NCBI RefSeq assembly: GCF_030646845.1
Contig: NZ_JAUSLE010000025.1
Span: 1-53,795, forward strand
Origin: Rhodoferax sp.
Lineage (GTDB): Bacteria > Pseudomonadota > Gammaproteobacteria > Burkholderiales > Burkholderiaceae_C
Direction of reading: 5' to 3'
Length of the DNA stretch: 53,795 nt
Shown here piece by piece: positions 33,342-40,908 of the stretch. Position 1 is the stretch's first letter, and each line of letters opens with the position of its first letter. Position numbers and translations under genes: made by a program. Below the pieces are notes generated by a model. It worked only from the letters and a program-made list of their open reading frames with translations. It did not search any database and was not told the origin of the DNA.

Positions 33342-34109
33342 ATGCAGACACGTTTTATCCTGATCAATACCAGCCACGCCGGCAATGTCGGAGCGGCGGC
33401 CCGGGCCATGAAAACCATGGGTTTTGATGACCTGGTGCTGGTGGCGCCGCGCTGGCCCAATGTGCTCAACCGCGAAGAGACCATCCAGCGCGCCAGCGGG
33501 GCGCTGGATGTGCTCAAAAACGCCCGCATTGTGGCCACGCTGGACGAAGCACTGGACGGCATGACCCATTTGTGTGCCACGGCCATGACGCCGCGCGACT
33601 TTGGCCCGCCCACCGTCACGCCTCGTGAGCATTTCGAGGCGCTGTCGAATGAAGAGTCGGCAACGCAGCAGGGCGTGGCGTTCCTGTTCGGTTCCGAGCG
33701 TTTTGGCATGAGCAATGACGATGTCTATCGTTGCCACGCCTGCCTGAGCATTCCCAGCAACCCGAAGTTCGGCTCCCTCAATCTCGGCGCGGCTTTGCAG
33801 GTCATCGCCTACGAGTGGCGCCTGGCCTTGGGCGGCTATGCCGTGCAACAGGCGACCGTGGCCCCCGTGCTGGCCGATGCCAGCCAGGTGGCTGGCATGC
33901 TGGCCCATTGGGAGCGATCGCTGGTTGCCATCGGTTTTCTGGACCCGCTGGCACCCAAGAAACTGATGCCCCGGCTCAATCAGCTGTTCAACCGGGCGGG
34001 TGTCACGCAGGAGGAGATCCACATTCTGCGGGGCATCGCCAAGATGATGGACCAGACCGCTTCCGGGCAGAAGCCCCTGCCGGAAGCCGCGACACCTTCA
34101 AAACGCTAG
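33342..34109 (+). CDS. trmJ: tRNA (cytidine/uridine-2'-O-)-methyltransferase TrmJ
   Basis: 255 residues from the ATG at 33342 (MQTRFILINTSHAGNVGAAA), where SPOUT similarity begins; an earlier in-frame ATG gives an unrelated N-terminus. SPOUT knot motifs: NTSHAGNVGAAARAM, FLFGSERFGMSNDDV and SIPSNPKFGSLNLGAALQ. It methylates the ribose of position 32 in several tRNAs using SAM. The C-terminal helix region EEIHILRGIAKMM matches TrmJ. cysE follows by 9 bases. Confidence 0.93.
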   Translation: MQTRFILINTSHAGNVGAAARAMKTMGFDDLVLVAPRWPNVLNREETIQRASGALDVLKNARIVATLDEALDGMTHLCATAMTPRDFGPPTVTPREHFEALSNEESATQQGVAFLFGSERFGMSNDDVYRCHACLSIPSNPKFGSLNLGAALQVIAYEWRLALGGYAVQQATVAPVLADASQVAGMLAHWERSLVAIGFLDPLAPKKLMPRLNQLFNRAGVTQEEIHILRGIAKMMDQTASGQKPLPEAATPSKR

Positions 34110-34118
34110 ACTTGCACG

Positions 34119-34892
34119 ATGTTTTCCCGACTACGTTCCGACATTCAATGCATTCTTGACCGCGACCCGGCTGCGCGCAGCACCTGGGAGGTGCTCACCT
34201 GCTACCCCGGCCTGCACGCCCTGGTGCTGCACCGGCGCGCCCATTGGTGCTGGAACCACGGGCTGAAGTGGCTGGGGCGTTTTATTTCCCACCTGGCCCG
34301 TTTCCTCACCGGTATTGAAATACACCCGGGTGCCAAGATCGGACAGCGGGTGTTCTTTGACCATGCCATGGGCGTGGTGGTGGGCGAGACGGCCGAAATT
34401 GGTGACGGCTGCACCATTTACCAGGGGGTGACCCTGGGCGGCACCTCGCTCTACAAGGGCACCAAGCGCCATCCCACGCTGGGGCGCGACGTGGTTGTGA
34501 GCGCTGGCGCCAAGGTGCTGGGCGGTTTCGAGGTCGGTGACGGCGCCAAGATTGGCAGCAATGCGGTGGTGATCAAGCCGGTGCCGGCTGGCGCCACGGC
34601 TGTGGGTATTCCAGCGCGGATCATTCCGTCGAAGGCCGGTGAAAGTGCTGATGTCACGTCGCCGGAAAAGAAGTTCTCGGCCTACGGCATCACGCAGGAG
34701 GACGACCCCTTGAGCCAGGCCATGCGTGGCCTGATTGACAATGCCTCATCGCAGGAGCACCAGATTGCGCTGCTGTGGAAGGCGATTGAGACCCTGCAGG
34801 CCAATCGATCCGCCACCAATTGCGTGCCGGGCGATGCGGCCCGCAGCGAGCACTTTGAGGCCGACAAGCTCAACCAGCTGGTCGGCAAATAA
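34119..34892 (+). CDS. cysE: Serine O-acetyltransferase
   Basis: 257 residues, first committed step of cysteine synthesis (serine plus acetyl-CoA gives O-acetylserine). The left-handed beta-helix signature is clear: [40 protein letters not shown] and [20 protein letters not shown]. It is the shorter type that lacks the long E. coli N-terminal helical domain, with a 60-residue tail of unknown role. Likely cotranscribed with trmJ. Confidence 0.94.
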   Translation: MFSRLRSDIQCILDRDPAARSTWEVLTCYPGLHALVLHRRAHWCWNHGLKWLGRFISHLARFLTGIEIHPGAKIGQRVFFDHAMGVVVGETAEIGDGCTIYQGVTLGGTSLYKGTKRHPTLGRDVVVSAGAKVLGGFEVGDGAKIGSNAVVIKPVPAGATAVGIPARIIPSKAGESADVTSPEKKFSAYGITQEDDPLSQAMRGLIDNASSQEHQIALLWKAIETLQANRSATNCVPGDAARSEHFEADKLNQLVGK

Positions 34893-34893
34893 G

Positions 34894-34919
34894 CCCTTCC
34901 GCCAAATCAGGCGGAAGGG
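34894..34919. terminator. Bidirectional hairpin between cysE and the mog-like gene
   Basis: CCCTTCCGCC-AAATCA-GGCGGAAGGG is a perfect 10-bp stem between two convergent genes, overlapping the end of the minus-strand gene. There is no long U-tract, so terminator function is probable but not certain. Confidence 0.6.
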
Positions 34920-35518
34920 ATGGGGCGAATCGCTGACTTGGGCCGGAAAGCCTTGCACACGTCGTCGTTGGTTTCCAGGTACGGCCCGCCAATCAGGTCC
35001 ACGCAGTAAGGAACAGCGGCAAAGATGCCCGCCATCAGGGTTTCGCCATTGCTGCCTTTGAGGCCTTCCAGTGTTTCCTGAATCGACTTGGGCTGCCCCG
35101 GCAGGTTGATGATCAGGGTCTGATCCCGGATTACCGCCACCTGGCGCGACAGAATCGCGGTCGGTACGAACTTGAGGCTGATCTGGCGCATCTGCTCGCC
35201 AAAACCGGGCATCTCCTTGTGCGCCACCGCCAGCGTGGCCTCGGGTGTGACATCGCGCCGGGCCGGACCGGTGCCGCCGGTGGTCAGTACCAGCGCACAA
35301 CCGGCATCGACCAGTTCAATGAGGGTCTGGCTGATGAGGATTTGCTTGTCGGGGATCAGGCGGGGCTCAATTTGCAGCGGGTTTTTCAGGGCGCGGGTCA
35401 GCCAGTCCTGCAGGGCCGGCAAGCCTTTGTCGACATACACGCCGGTCGACGCCCGGTCGCTGATGGAGACAATGCCAATCTTGACCTGGTCGAATGGATG
35501 GCTTGCTGCGGCAGTCAT
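34907..35518 (-). CDS. mog: Molybdopterin adenylyltransferase (Mog/MoaB family)
   Basis: 203 residues. Family motifs: KIGIVSISDRASTGVYVDKG, ALVLTTGGTGPARRDVTPEA and IINLPGQPKSIQETLEGL. It adenylates molybdopterin before Mo insertion, needed for molybdoenzymes such as the nitrate reductase at 40909. Its start overlaps the stop of darP by four bases (ATGA), so translation is coupled. Confidence 0.9.
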   Translation of the reverse strand: MTAAASHPFDQVKIGIVSISDRASTGVYVDKGLPALQDWLTRALKNPLQIEPRLIPDKQILISQTLIELVDAGCALVLTTGGTGPARRDVTPEATLAVAHKEMPGFGEQMRQISLKFVPTAILSRQVAVIRDQTLIINLPGQPKSIQETLEGLKGSNGETLMAGIFAAVPYCVDLIGGPYLETNDDVCKAFRPKSAIRPIPSA

Positions 35519-36156
35519 GACGCCTCACCCGATCCACCCACTGCGTCGGCTTCGTTCTGGTTTGTCAGCTGCTCACGCACGATCTGAAATATATCCCGGT
35601 AGGCCCGGCCATGGCGCACGGCCTCACCGGGCTTCTCGGGCTTGGCGTCCTTGCGCGCCTGGCGAATGAGGGCGCGCAGTTGCTGCGAGTCGGAATTGGG
35701 GCACTTGGTAACCCATTCGCCAAATGCATCATCATCGGCGATCAGGCGGTCACGCCAGGTCTCTGCCAGGTGCAGAACGAGGTTCTCCTGCGCCGAGCCG
35801 CTGTGTTGTTCGGTCAGAGCGGTGCGCACCGTCTCCAGCACCGTCGGGTCCACCAGCCGCATCAGCTTGCCAATGAACTGCATCTGGCGGCGTTTGCCTT
35901 CGAAATTGGTGATGCGCTTGGCCTCGGCCACGGCGTCCTTCAGCTTGTCCGTCAGCGCGAGGCGTGCCATCAGGTCGGCGCGCAGCGTCAACAGGTCTTC
36001 ACCGAGCTTTTGCAGCTCAGTGCTTTCCCGTTTGAGCTCGGTCCGGCTTTGATCGTCCGTGCCCTTGAGTTCGCGCTTGAGCTCCAGATCGCGTTCGCTG
36101 CCTTCGGCGACGAACTCACCTCTGACGAAATAGCCTTTTTTGAGTTTGCGTGACAT
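35515..36156 (-). CDS. darP: Ribosome-biogenesis protein DarP (YjgA/DUF615)
   Basis: 213 residues. DUF615 pattern: SRKLKKGYFVRGEFV at the start, then LKRESTELQKLGEDLL, NFEGKRRQMQFIGKLMR and a Lys-rich C-terminal region. The family binds the pre-50S ribosomal particle. As in many proteobacteria it lies divergently next to pmbA. Confidence 0.92.
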   Translation of the reverse strand: MSRKLKKGYFVRGEFVAEGSERDLELKRELKGTDDQSRTELKRESTELQKLGEDLLTLRADLMARLALTDKLKDAVAEAKRITNFEGKRRQMQFIGKLMRLVDPTVLETVRTALTEQHSGSAQENLVLHLAETWRDRLIADDDAFGEWVTKCPNSDSQQLRALIRQARKDAKPEKPGEAVRHGRAYRDIFQIVREQLTNQNEADAVGGSGEAS

Positions 36157-36222
36157 GGTCTGGAAATAGTGAGGGAGTGGCAGGCGCAGAGTCCCGCAGA
36201 GCCAAGTATCATAGCCTCCGAT

Positions 36223-37617
36223 ATGAAGAAACCCAATATGCCCCCTGCGCGGTCAAGCGCTGACAACGGCTTCAGCTACAGCCGCCCCTACTTTGAAGAA
36301 CTGGTGGACACGGCCCTGGCCCACGCCAAAAAGCTGGGTGCGACCGACGCCGGCGCGGAGGCGTCCGAGGGTTGCGGCCTGAGCGTCTCGGTTCGCAAAG
36401 GCGAACTGGAGAACGTGGAACGCAATCGCGACAAGTCACTGGGGGTGACGGTTTACATGGGCCATCGCCGTGGCAACGCCAGCACCTCGGATTTTTCCAG
36501 GGCTGCGATTGAACAAACGGTGCAGGCCGCCTATGACATTGCGCGCTTCACCGCGGAAGACCCTTTTGCCGCCTTGCCGGACGCCGGGGATGTGGCGCCA
36601 GCGTCAGAGCAGCGCACTGACCTCGACCTGTTCCACCCCTGGGCCATCAACAGCGAACAGGCGGCAAAACTGGCCATGGCCTGCGAAGCGGCGGCCTTGA
36701 AGACCGACAAACGCATTACCAACAGCGAGGGGGCCGCGGTGTCAGCCCAGCAATCGCATTTCTTCAGCGCCCACACCCGGGGTTTCCGGGGTGGTTACGC
36801 CAGCTCGCGCCACTCACTGTCGGTGTCACCCATTGCGGGCAAGGGCAGTGACATGCAGCGCGACGCCTGGTACAGCTCGATGCGCAACGCGGATGACTTG
36901 GCCACGCCCGAAGCCGTTGGACGCTATGCGGCAGAGCGTGCCTTGAGCCGGCTGAACGCGCGCAAGATTGCGACGACGGAATGCCCGATTTTGTTTGAGT
37001 CACCGCTGGCCGCTGGTCTGCTGGGCAGCTTTGTGCAGGCCATCAGTGGTGGCGCCCTGTACCGCAAGAGCTCGTTCCTGCTGGACTCGCTGGGCAAGCA
37101 GGTGCTGCCCAAGCACATTGACATCATGGAAGACCCGTTTGTCAAACGCGGCAAAGGCAGTTCGCCGTTTGATGATGAGGGTGTGAGGGTCAAGGCCCGC
37201 CAGGTGGTGGAGGCCGGGCGGGTGCAGGGCTATTTCCTGGGCAGCTATTCGGCTCGCAAACTCGGCATGAAGACCACCGGCAATGCTGGCGGTTCGCACA
37301 ATCTCACCCTGACTTCGCGCCTGACGCGTGCCGGCGATGACCTCGATGCCATGCTGGAAAAACTGGGCACCGGCTTGTTCGTGACCGAGCTCATGGGCAG
37401 CGGCGTGAACTACGTCACTGGCGACTACTCACGCGGGGCCAGCGGCTTCTGGGTGGAGAAGGGCCGCATCGCGTTCCCGGTACAGGAGATCACCATCGCC
37501 GGCAACATGAAAGCCATGCTCAAGGGCATCCAGGCGGTGGGGGCGGATACCTACAACTACGGGGCCAAGACGGTGGGGTCCATCCTGGTCAATCGCATGA
37601 AGGTAGCGGGGAGCTGA
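36223..37617 (+). CDS. pmbA: Metalloprotease PmbA/TldE
   Basis: 464 residues from the ATG at 36223 (MKKPNMPPARSS); an upstream in-frame start adds 18 unlikely residues. TldD/PmbA family regions: LSVSVRKGELENVERNRDKS, HTRGFRGGYASSRHSLS, NAGGSHNLTL and GVNYVTGDYSRGASGFWVE. With TldD the family forms a protease acting on unfolded peptides and some microcin precursors in the cytoplasm. TldD is not in the window. Confidence 0.94.
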   Translation: MKKPNMPPARSSADNGFSYSRPYFEELVDTALAHAKKLGATDAGAEASEGCGLSVSVRKGELENVERNRDKSLGVTVYMGHRRGNASTSDFSRAAIEQTVQAAYDIARFTAEDPFAALPDAGDVAPASEQRTDLDLFHPWAINSEQAAKLAMACEAAALKTDKRITNSEGAAVSAQQSHFFSAHTRGFRGGYASSRHSLSVSPIAGKGSDMQRDAWYSSMRNADDLATPEAVGRYAAERALSRLNARKIATTECPILFESPLAAGLLGSFVQAISGGALYRKSSFLLDSLGKQVLPKHIDIMEDPFVKRGKGSSPFDDEGVRVKARQVVEAGRVQGYFLGSYSARKLGMKTTGNAGGSHNLTLTSRLTRAGDDLDAMLEKLGTGLFVTELMGSGVNYVTGDYSRGASGFWVEKGRIAFPVQEITIAGNMKAMLKGIQAVGADTYNYGAKTVGSILVNRMKVAGS

Positions 37618-37618
37618 A

Positions 37619-38065
37619 TCAGCCTGCCAGCGCGGCTTTGACCGCTGCCGACACCTGTCCCATATCGGCCTTGCCCGCCAGGCGTGTCTTGACCGCGCCC
37701 ATGACCTTGCCCATGTCGCCAGGTCCCGTGGCGCCCAGTTCCGCGACGATGGCGCGCACTTCGGCCGCTACTTCCTCGGCGCTCAGGCGCTGCGGCAGGT
37801 AGTCCTCCAGCACCTTCACTTCAGCCGCTTCCTTGTCCGCCAGGTCCATGCGGTTGGCCTGGGTGAAGGCGGCGATCGAGTCCTTGCGCTGCTTGATCAG
37901 CTTGTCGACGATGGCGACCATGGCGATGTCGTCCAGCACGACACGTTCATCGACCTCTTTTTGCTTGGCGGCCGCCAGCAGCAGGCGGATGGTGCCCAGG
38001 CGCTCGCTGTCCTTGGCGCGCATGGCGGTTTTCATGTCATCGGTGATCTGGTCTTTGAGTGTCAT
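37619..38065 (-). CDS. YqeY family (GatB/Yqey-domain) protein
   Basis: 148 residues from the ATG at 38065, with GGAAACG upstream. Family motifs: MKTAMRAKDSERLGTIRLLL, QRKDSIAAFTQANR, VLEDYLPQRLSAEE and a final GKVMGAVKTRLAGKADM. It resembles the tail domain of the GatB amidotransferase subunit and is thought to bind tRNA. It commonly follows rpsU in this group, as here. Confidence 0.92.
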   Translation of the reverse strand: MTLKDQITDDMKTAMRAKDSERLGTIRLLLAAAKQKEVDERVVLDDIAMVAIVDKLIKQRKDSIAAFTQANRMDLADKEAAEVKVLEDYLPQRLSAEEVAAEVRAIVAELGATGPGDMGKVMGAVKTRLAGKADMGQVSAAVKAALAG

Positions 38066-38153
38066 GGTTTCGTTTCCAATTCGATTCGATACGTTGTTGC
38101 CCCATCTTGCCGTGCTGAACAATACAGGGTCGCAATCTTCGCCAAAAAAACAT

Positions 38154-38192
38154 AAAAAAAGCCCGCCTGAGCGTCCCCGGCGAGCTTTTTTT
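38154..38192 (-). terminator. Terminator after rpsU
   Basis: An A7 run, a GC-rich stem (GC-CGCC with GGCG-GC, small bulges) and a T7 run form a symmetric element. It would work for the minus-strand rpsU transcript, 55 bases after its stop. Confidence 0.75.
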
Positions 38193-38246
38193 GAGACCTT
38201 AACTGTGGTTTTAACCTGCGTTAAGTGCCTTGCCAGACGAGCTGGA

Positions 38247-38459
38247 TCAGTACATCTTCTTGGGCAACTGCATGGCGCGGATGCGCTTGTAGTTGCGCTT
38301 GACGGCGGCAGCCTTCTTGCGCTTGCGCTCGGCAGTTGGCTTTTCGTAGAACTCGCGTGCGCGCAAGTCAGTCAATAGGCCCAATTTTTCAATGGTGCGC
38401 TTGAAGCGGCGCAGGGCGACGTCAAAGGGTTCGTTCTCTTTTACACGGATGGTTGTCAT
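38247..38459 (-). CDS. rpsU: 30S ribosomal protein S21
   Basis: 70 residues from the ATG at 38459 ([20 protein letters not shown]), the usual length. Ends with the basic stretch [16 protein letters not shown] good sigma-70 promoter lies 125-153 bases upstream, and a terminator follows. Confidence 0.96.
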   Translation of the reverse strand: MTTIRVKENEPFDVALRRFKRTIEKLGLLTDLRAREFYEKPTAERKRKKAAAVKRNYKRIRAMQLPKKMY

Positions 38460-38584
38460 TACGTAATGTTGTCCAAAATATGCAGACTTCAGCCAAAGGA
38501 AGATCGGGCCAGTTGAAGAATATCGTGCGATGTTCCCCGCTAAAAAGTTGATCAGGCAGCGGGGGTTTGCCAGCAAAGCCTTGG

Positions 38585-38612
38585 ATTATAGCGTTTCTGG
38601 CAAGGAATTCAA
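38585..38612 (-). promoter_or_regulatory. Sigma-70 promoter of rpsU
   Basis: Minus strand: -35 TTGAAT, 16-base spacer, -10 TATAAT. The 16 bases GCTATAATCCAAGGCT around and after the -10 are identical to those in the rpsO promoter at 52774-52789. Confidence 0.75.
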
Positions 38613-38621
38613 TGCCCCGCT

Positions 38622-39878
38622 TCACGCAATTGTCCGACCGGCCGACAGCGTGGCGGCCAAACCCTGTGCGCAGGCATGGCCGCTGGCCCAGGCCCACTGG
38701 AAGTTGTAGCCGCCCAGCCAGCCGGTCACGTCCACCACTTCGCCGATGAAATACAGGCCGGGCTGCTTCGATTCGAGGGTCTGCGACGACAAATCGCGGG
38801 TGTCGACACCCCCGGCGGTGACCTCGGCCTTTTTGTAACCTTCAGTGCCGGTGGGCGTCAGTTCCCAGCGCGCCAGGCGCTCCGCCAGCACCGCCAGCGC
38901 CTTGTCAGTGGCCTCGTTGATGGGCCGCTGCCAGTTCTGGCCCAGGGCAGCGCCCTGTGCCACCCAGGTATCGGCCAGGCGCGAGGGCACCAGACTCGCC
39001 AGTTCATTGGCGATCAGCTTGCGTGAACTGGCTTTGGCGTGGGTGAGCGACTGCAGCACATCGGTGTCGGGCGCCAGATTGAGCCGAATCGGCGTGCCCG
39101 TTTGCCAGTAGCTCGAAATTTGCAGCACGGCCGGGCCGCTCAGACCCCGATGGGTGAACAGCAGGTCTTCCAGAAAACCCATTTTTTCTTTCTTGCTGCC
39201 GGTCTCAATGTGCACCGGCAGCGACAGGCCGGCCAGCTGGGCGTAGGGCGCCCAGGCGTCGCCGTCAAAGGTCAGCGGCACCAGAGCTGGTCGCGGCTCC
39301 ACCATGCGCAGCCCGAACTTGCGGGCGAAACGGTAGCCGAAGTCGGTGGCGCCAATCTTGGGGATCGACAGGCCGCCGGTGGCGATGACCACCGATGGCG
39401 TGCGAATAACGCCCCGGTCGCTATCAAGTTCATAGCTGCCGGCGCCCGTTCCTTCTGGGCTGGAGGCTGAATACCTGATGTTCCTGATGCTGCAGGGCTG
39501 CCAGCGCGTGATCCGCCCGGCATCGCATTCGGCCAGCAGCAGAGCGATGATGTCTTCGGCCGACCGGTCGCAGAACAGCTGCCCCTTGTGCTTTTCATGG
39601 AATGGGACGCCGTGGCGCTGCAGCAAGTCGGTGAACTGGCGCGGCGTGTAGCGCGACAGCGCCGAGCGGCAAAAATTGGGGTTGTTGCCCAGAAAATTGG
39701 CCGCTGTGGTGCCCAGGTTGGTGAAGTTGCAGCGCCCGCCGCCCGAGATGCGGATTTTCTCCGCCACTTTGTCACTGTGGTCCACGACCAGCACTTTGAG
39801 TCCGAGTTGCCCGGCCACGCCGGCGCAAAACAGCCCGGCGGCACCCGCCCCAATCACCACGACGTCAAATGAATTCAC
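38622..39878 (-). CDS. BaiN/YhiN-like FAD-dependent oxidoreductase (HI0933 family)
   Basis: 418 residues. N-terminal FAD-binding site VVVIGAGAAGLFCAGVAG, then the family motif RISGGGRCNFTN, a middle SIPKIGATDFGYRFARKFG, and the C-terminal flavin-contact region YFIGEVVDVTGWLGGYNFQW. Conserved cytoplasmic flavoprotein of uncertain substrate; some gut homologues act on bile acids, which should not be assumed here. Single gene downstream of rpsU on the same strand. Confidence 0.9.
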   Translation of the reverse strand: MNSFDVVVIGAGAAGLFCAGVAGQLGLKVLVVDHSDKVAEKIRISGGGRCNFTNLGTTAANFLGNNPNFCRSALSRYTPRQFTDLLQRHGVPFHEKHKGQLFCDRSAEDIIALLLAECDAGRITRWQPCSIRNIRYSASSPEGTGAGSYELDSDRGVIRTPSVVIATGGLSIPKIGATDFGYRFARKFGLRMVEPRPALVPLTFDGDAWAPYAQLAGLSLPVHIETGSKKEKMGFLEDLLFTHRGLSGPAVLQISSYWQTGTPIRLNLAPDTDVLQSLTHAKASSRKLIANELASLVPSRLADTWVAQGAALGQNWQRPINEATDKALAVLAERLARWELTPTGTEGYKKAEVTAGGVDTRDLSSQTLESKQPGLYFIGEVVDVTGWLGGYNFQWAWASGHACAQGLAATLSAGRTIA

Positions 39879-39886
39879 GGGCTAAA

Positions 39887-39908
39887 GCGGGCGCTTGCCC
39901 GTGCCCGC
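39887..39908 (-). terminator. Weak hairpin downstream of ybiB
   Basis: Minus strand GCGGGC ... GCCCGC followed by TTTA. Short stem; possible end of the nitrate-assimilation transcript. Confidence 0.3.
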
Positions 39909-39951
39909 GAGCCTGTTTCTGCCATTTGCACGGGGTTTTCCTGTCCGGCGT

Positions 39952-40857
39952 TCACAGCTGTTGCACCAGACGCAGGATGTGCGCCACCTGCTGCGCGATG
40001 GGGGTCGGCACAGGGCTGTCACCGGCCAGGACGCGTCGAATGTAGGCGGCTGTGCTGTCGGCATCAATCTCCTTGGGCAGATCGGGCAGGGTGGCCAAGG
40101 TGCCGCTCTGCGCTTCCTGCAGTTCGACGGGCCGGCCCGCCACAAAGCCCTGCATGCGGGGCATCCGGCGCGGGTCGGCCACGGCTTCGCCCTCCGTGCC
40201 GCGTAGCAGCAAGGCGTTGGCCTGGATCAGCTCGAAGGTGGCTGCCATGGATTCGGCGTACTCGGGGTGGGTGTAGCTGCTCACCAGCAGGCTCTTGCCC
40301 GCGCAGGGGTTCATGAGTTTCACGAGGCTGTGGGCCGAGTTGCGCAGGTTGACCACACGACGCACGTCCAGCAGGCGCTGCAGGCCGGGACACAGCAGTT
40401 CAGTGGGCGCAAACACCACTTCACCGTTTGCTATTGATTTGATAGCTGTTTGTGCAGGCAAATCAAGGGCCAGCAGCACTTTTGACGTAAAGACACGGGT
40501 GGACTCCGTGGCCGTGCCGTGGATCAGCACCGGCAAACCTTCGCGCGCCAGCAGCAGGGCCAGCAGCGGGGTCAGCACCGGCAGCTTGCGCGCGCCGTTG
40601 TAGCTGGGAATCACGATGACCGGTTTGTCACCAGCGGGAATCAGCTGCAGGCGCTCGTGGGTGGCGTCCAGAAAGCCCGCCATCTCCTGCGGCGTTTCGC
40701 CCTTGATGCGCATGGCCAGGCAGAACGCACCAATCTCCAGATCGGTCACGCTGCCGTCCAGCACCTGCCCGAACAGATCGGCGGCCTGCTCGCGCGTCAG
40801 CGCACGGGCGCCGTCCTTGCCGCGCCCGATTTCCTTGATGTACTTGCCAATTCCCAT
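39952..40857 (-). CDS. ybiB: YbiB/TrpD2-like protein (anthranilate phosphoribosyltransferase fold)
   Basis: 301 residues. Resembles anthranilate phosphoribosyltransferase-fold proteins of the YbiB type: N-terminal helical region LTREQAADLFGQVLDG and AFCLAMRIKGET, then VIPSYNGARKLP and NLRNSAHSLVKLMNPC. It lacks the tryptophan-pathway context; E. coli YbiB binds nucleic acid. It follows nasA by 51 bases on the same strand and is probably the last gene of the operon. A 17-base palindromic repeat lies within the frame and encodes AIKSIA. Confidence 0.88.
   Translation of the reverse strand: MGIGKYIKEIGRGKDGARALTREQAADLFGQVLDGSVTDLEIGAFCLAMRIKGETPQEMAGFLDATHERLQLIPAGDKPVIVIPSYNGARKLPVLTPLLALLLAREGLPVLIHGTATESTRVFTSKVLLALDLPAQTAIKSIANGEVVFAPTELLCPGLQRLLDVRRVVNLRNSAHSLVKLMNPCAGKSLLVSSYTHPEYAESMAATFELIQANALLLRGTEGEAVADPRRMPRMQGFVAGRPVELQEAQSGTLATLPDLPKEIDADSTAAYIRRVLAGDSPVPTPIAQQVAHILRLVQQL
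40430..40446. repeat. GCTAT-N7-ATAGC palindrome, copy 1 (in ybiB)
   Basis: GCTATTGATTTGATAGC inside the coding region; read on the minus strand it encodes AIKSIA. Confidence 0.85.
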
Positions 40858-40908
40858 GGGCTGATTGTCGGCGATGCGACGCGCCTTTTAGCCTCCGGGT
40901 CGATGCCC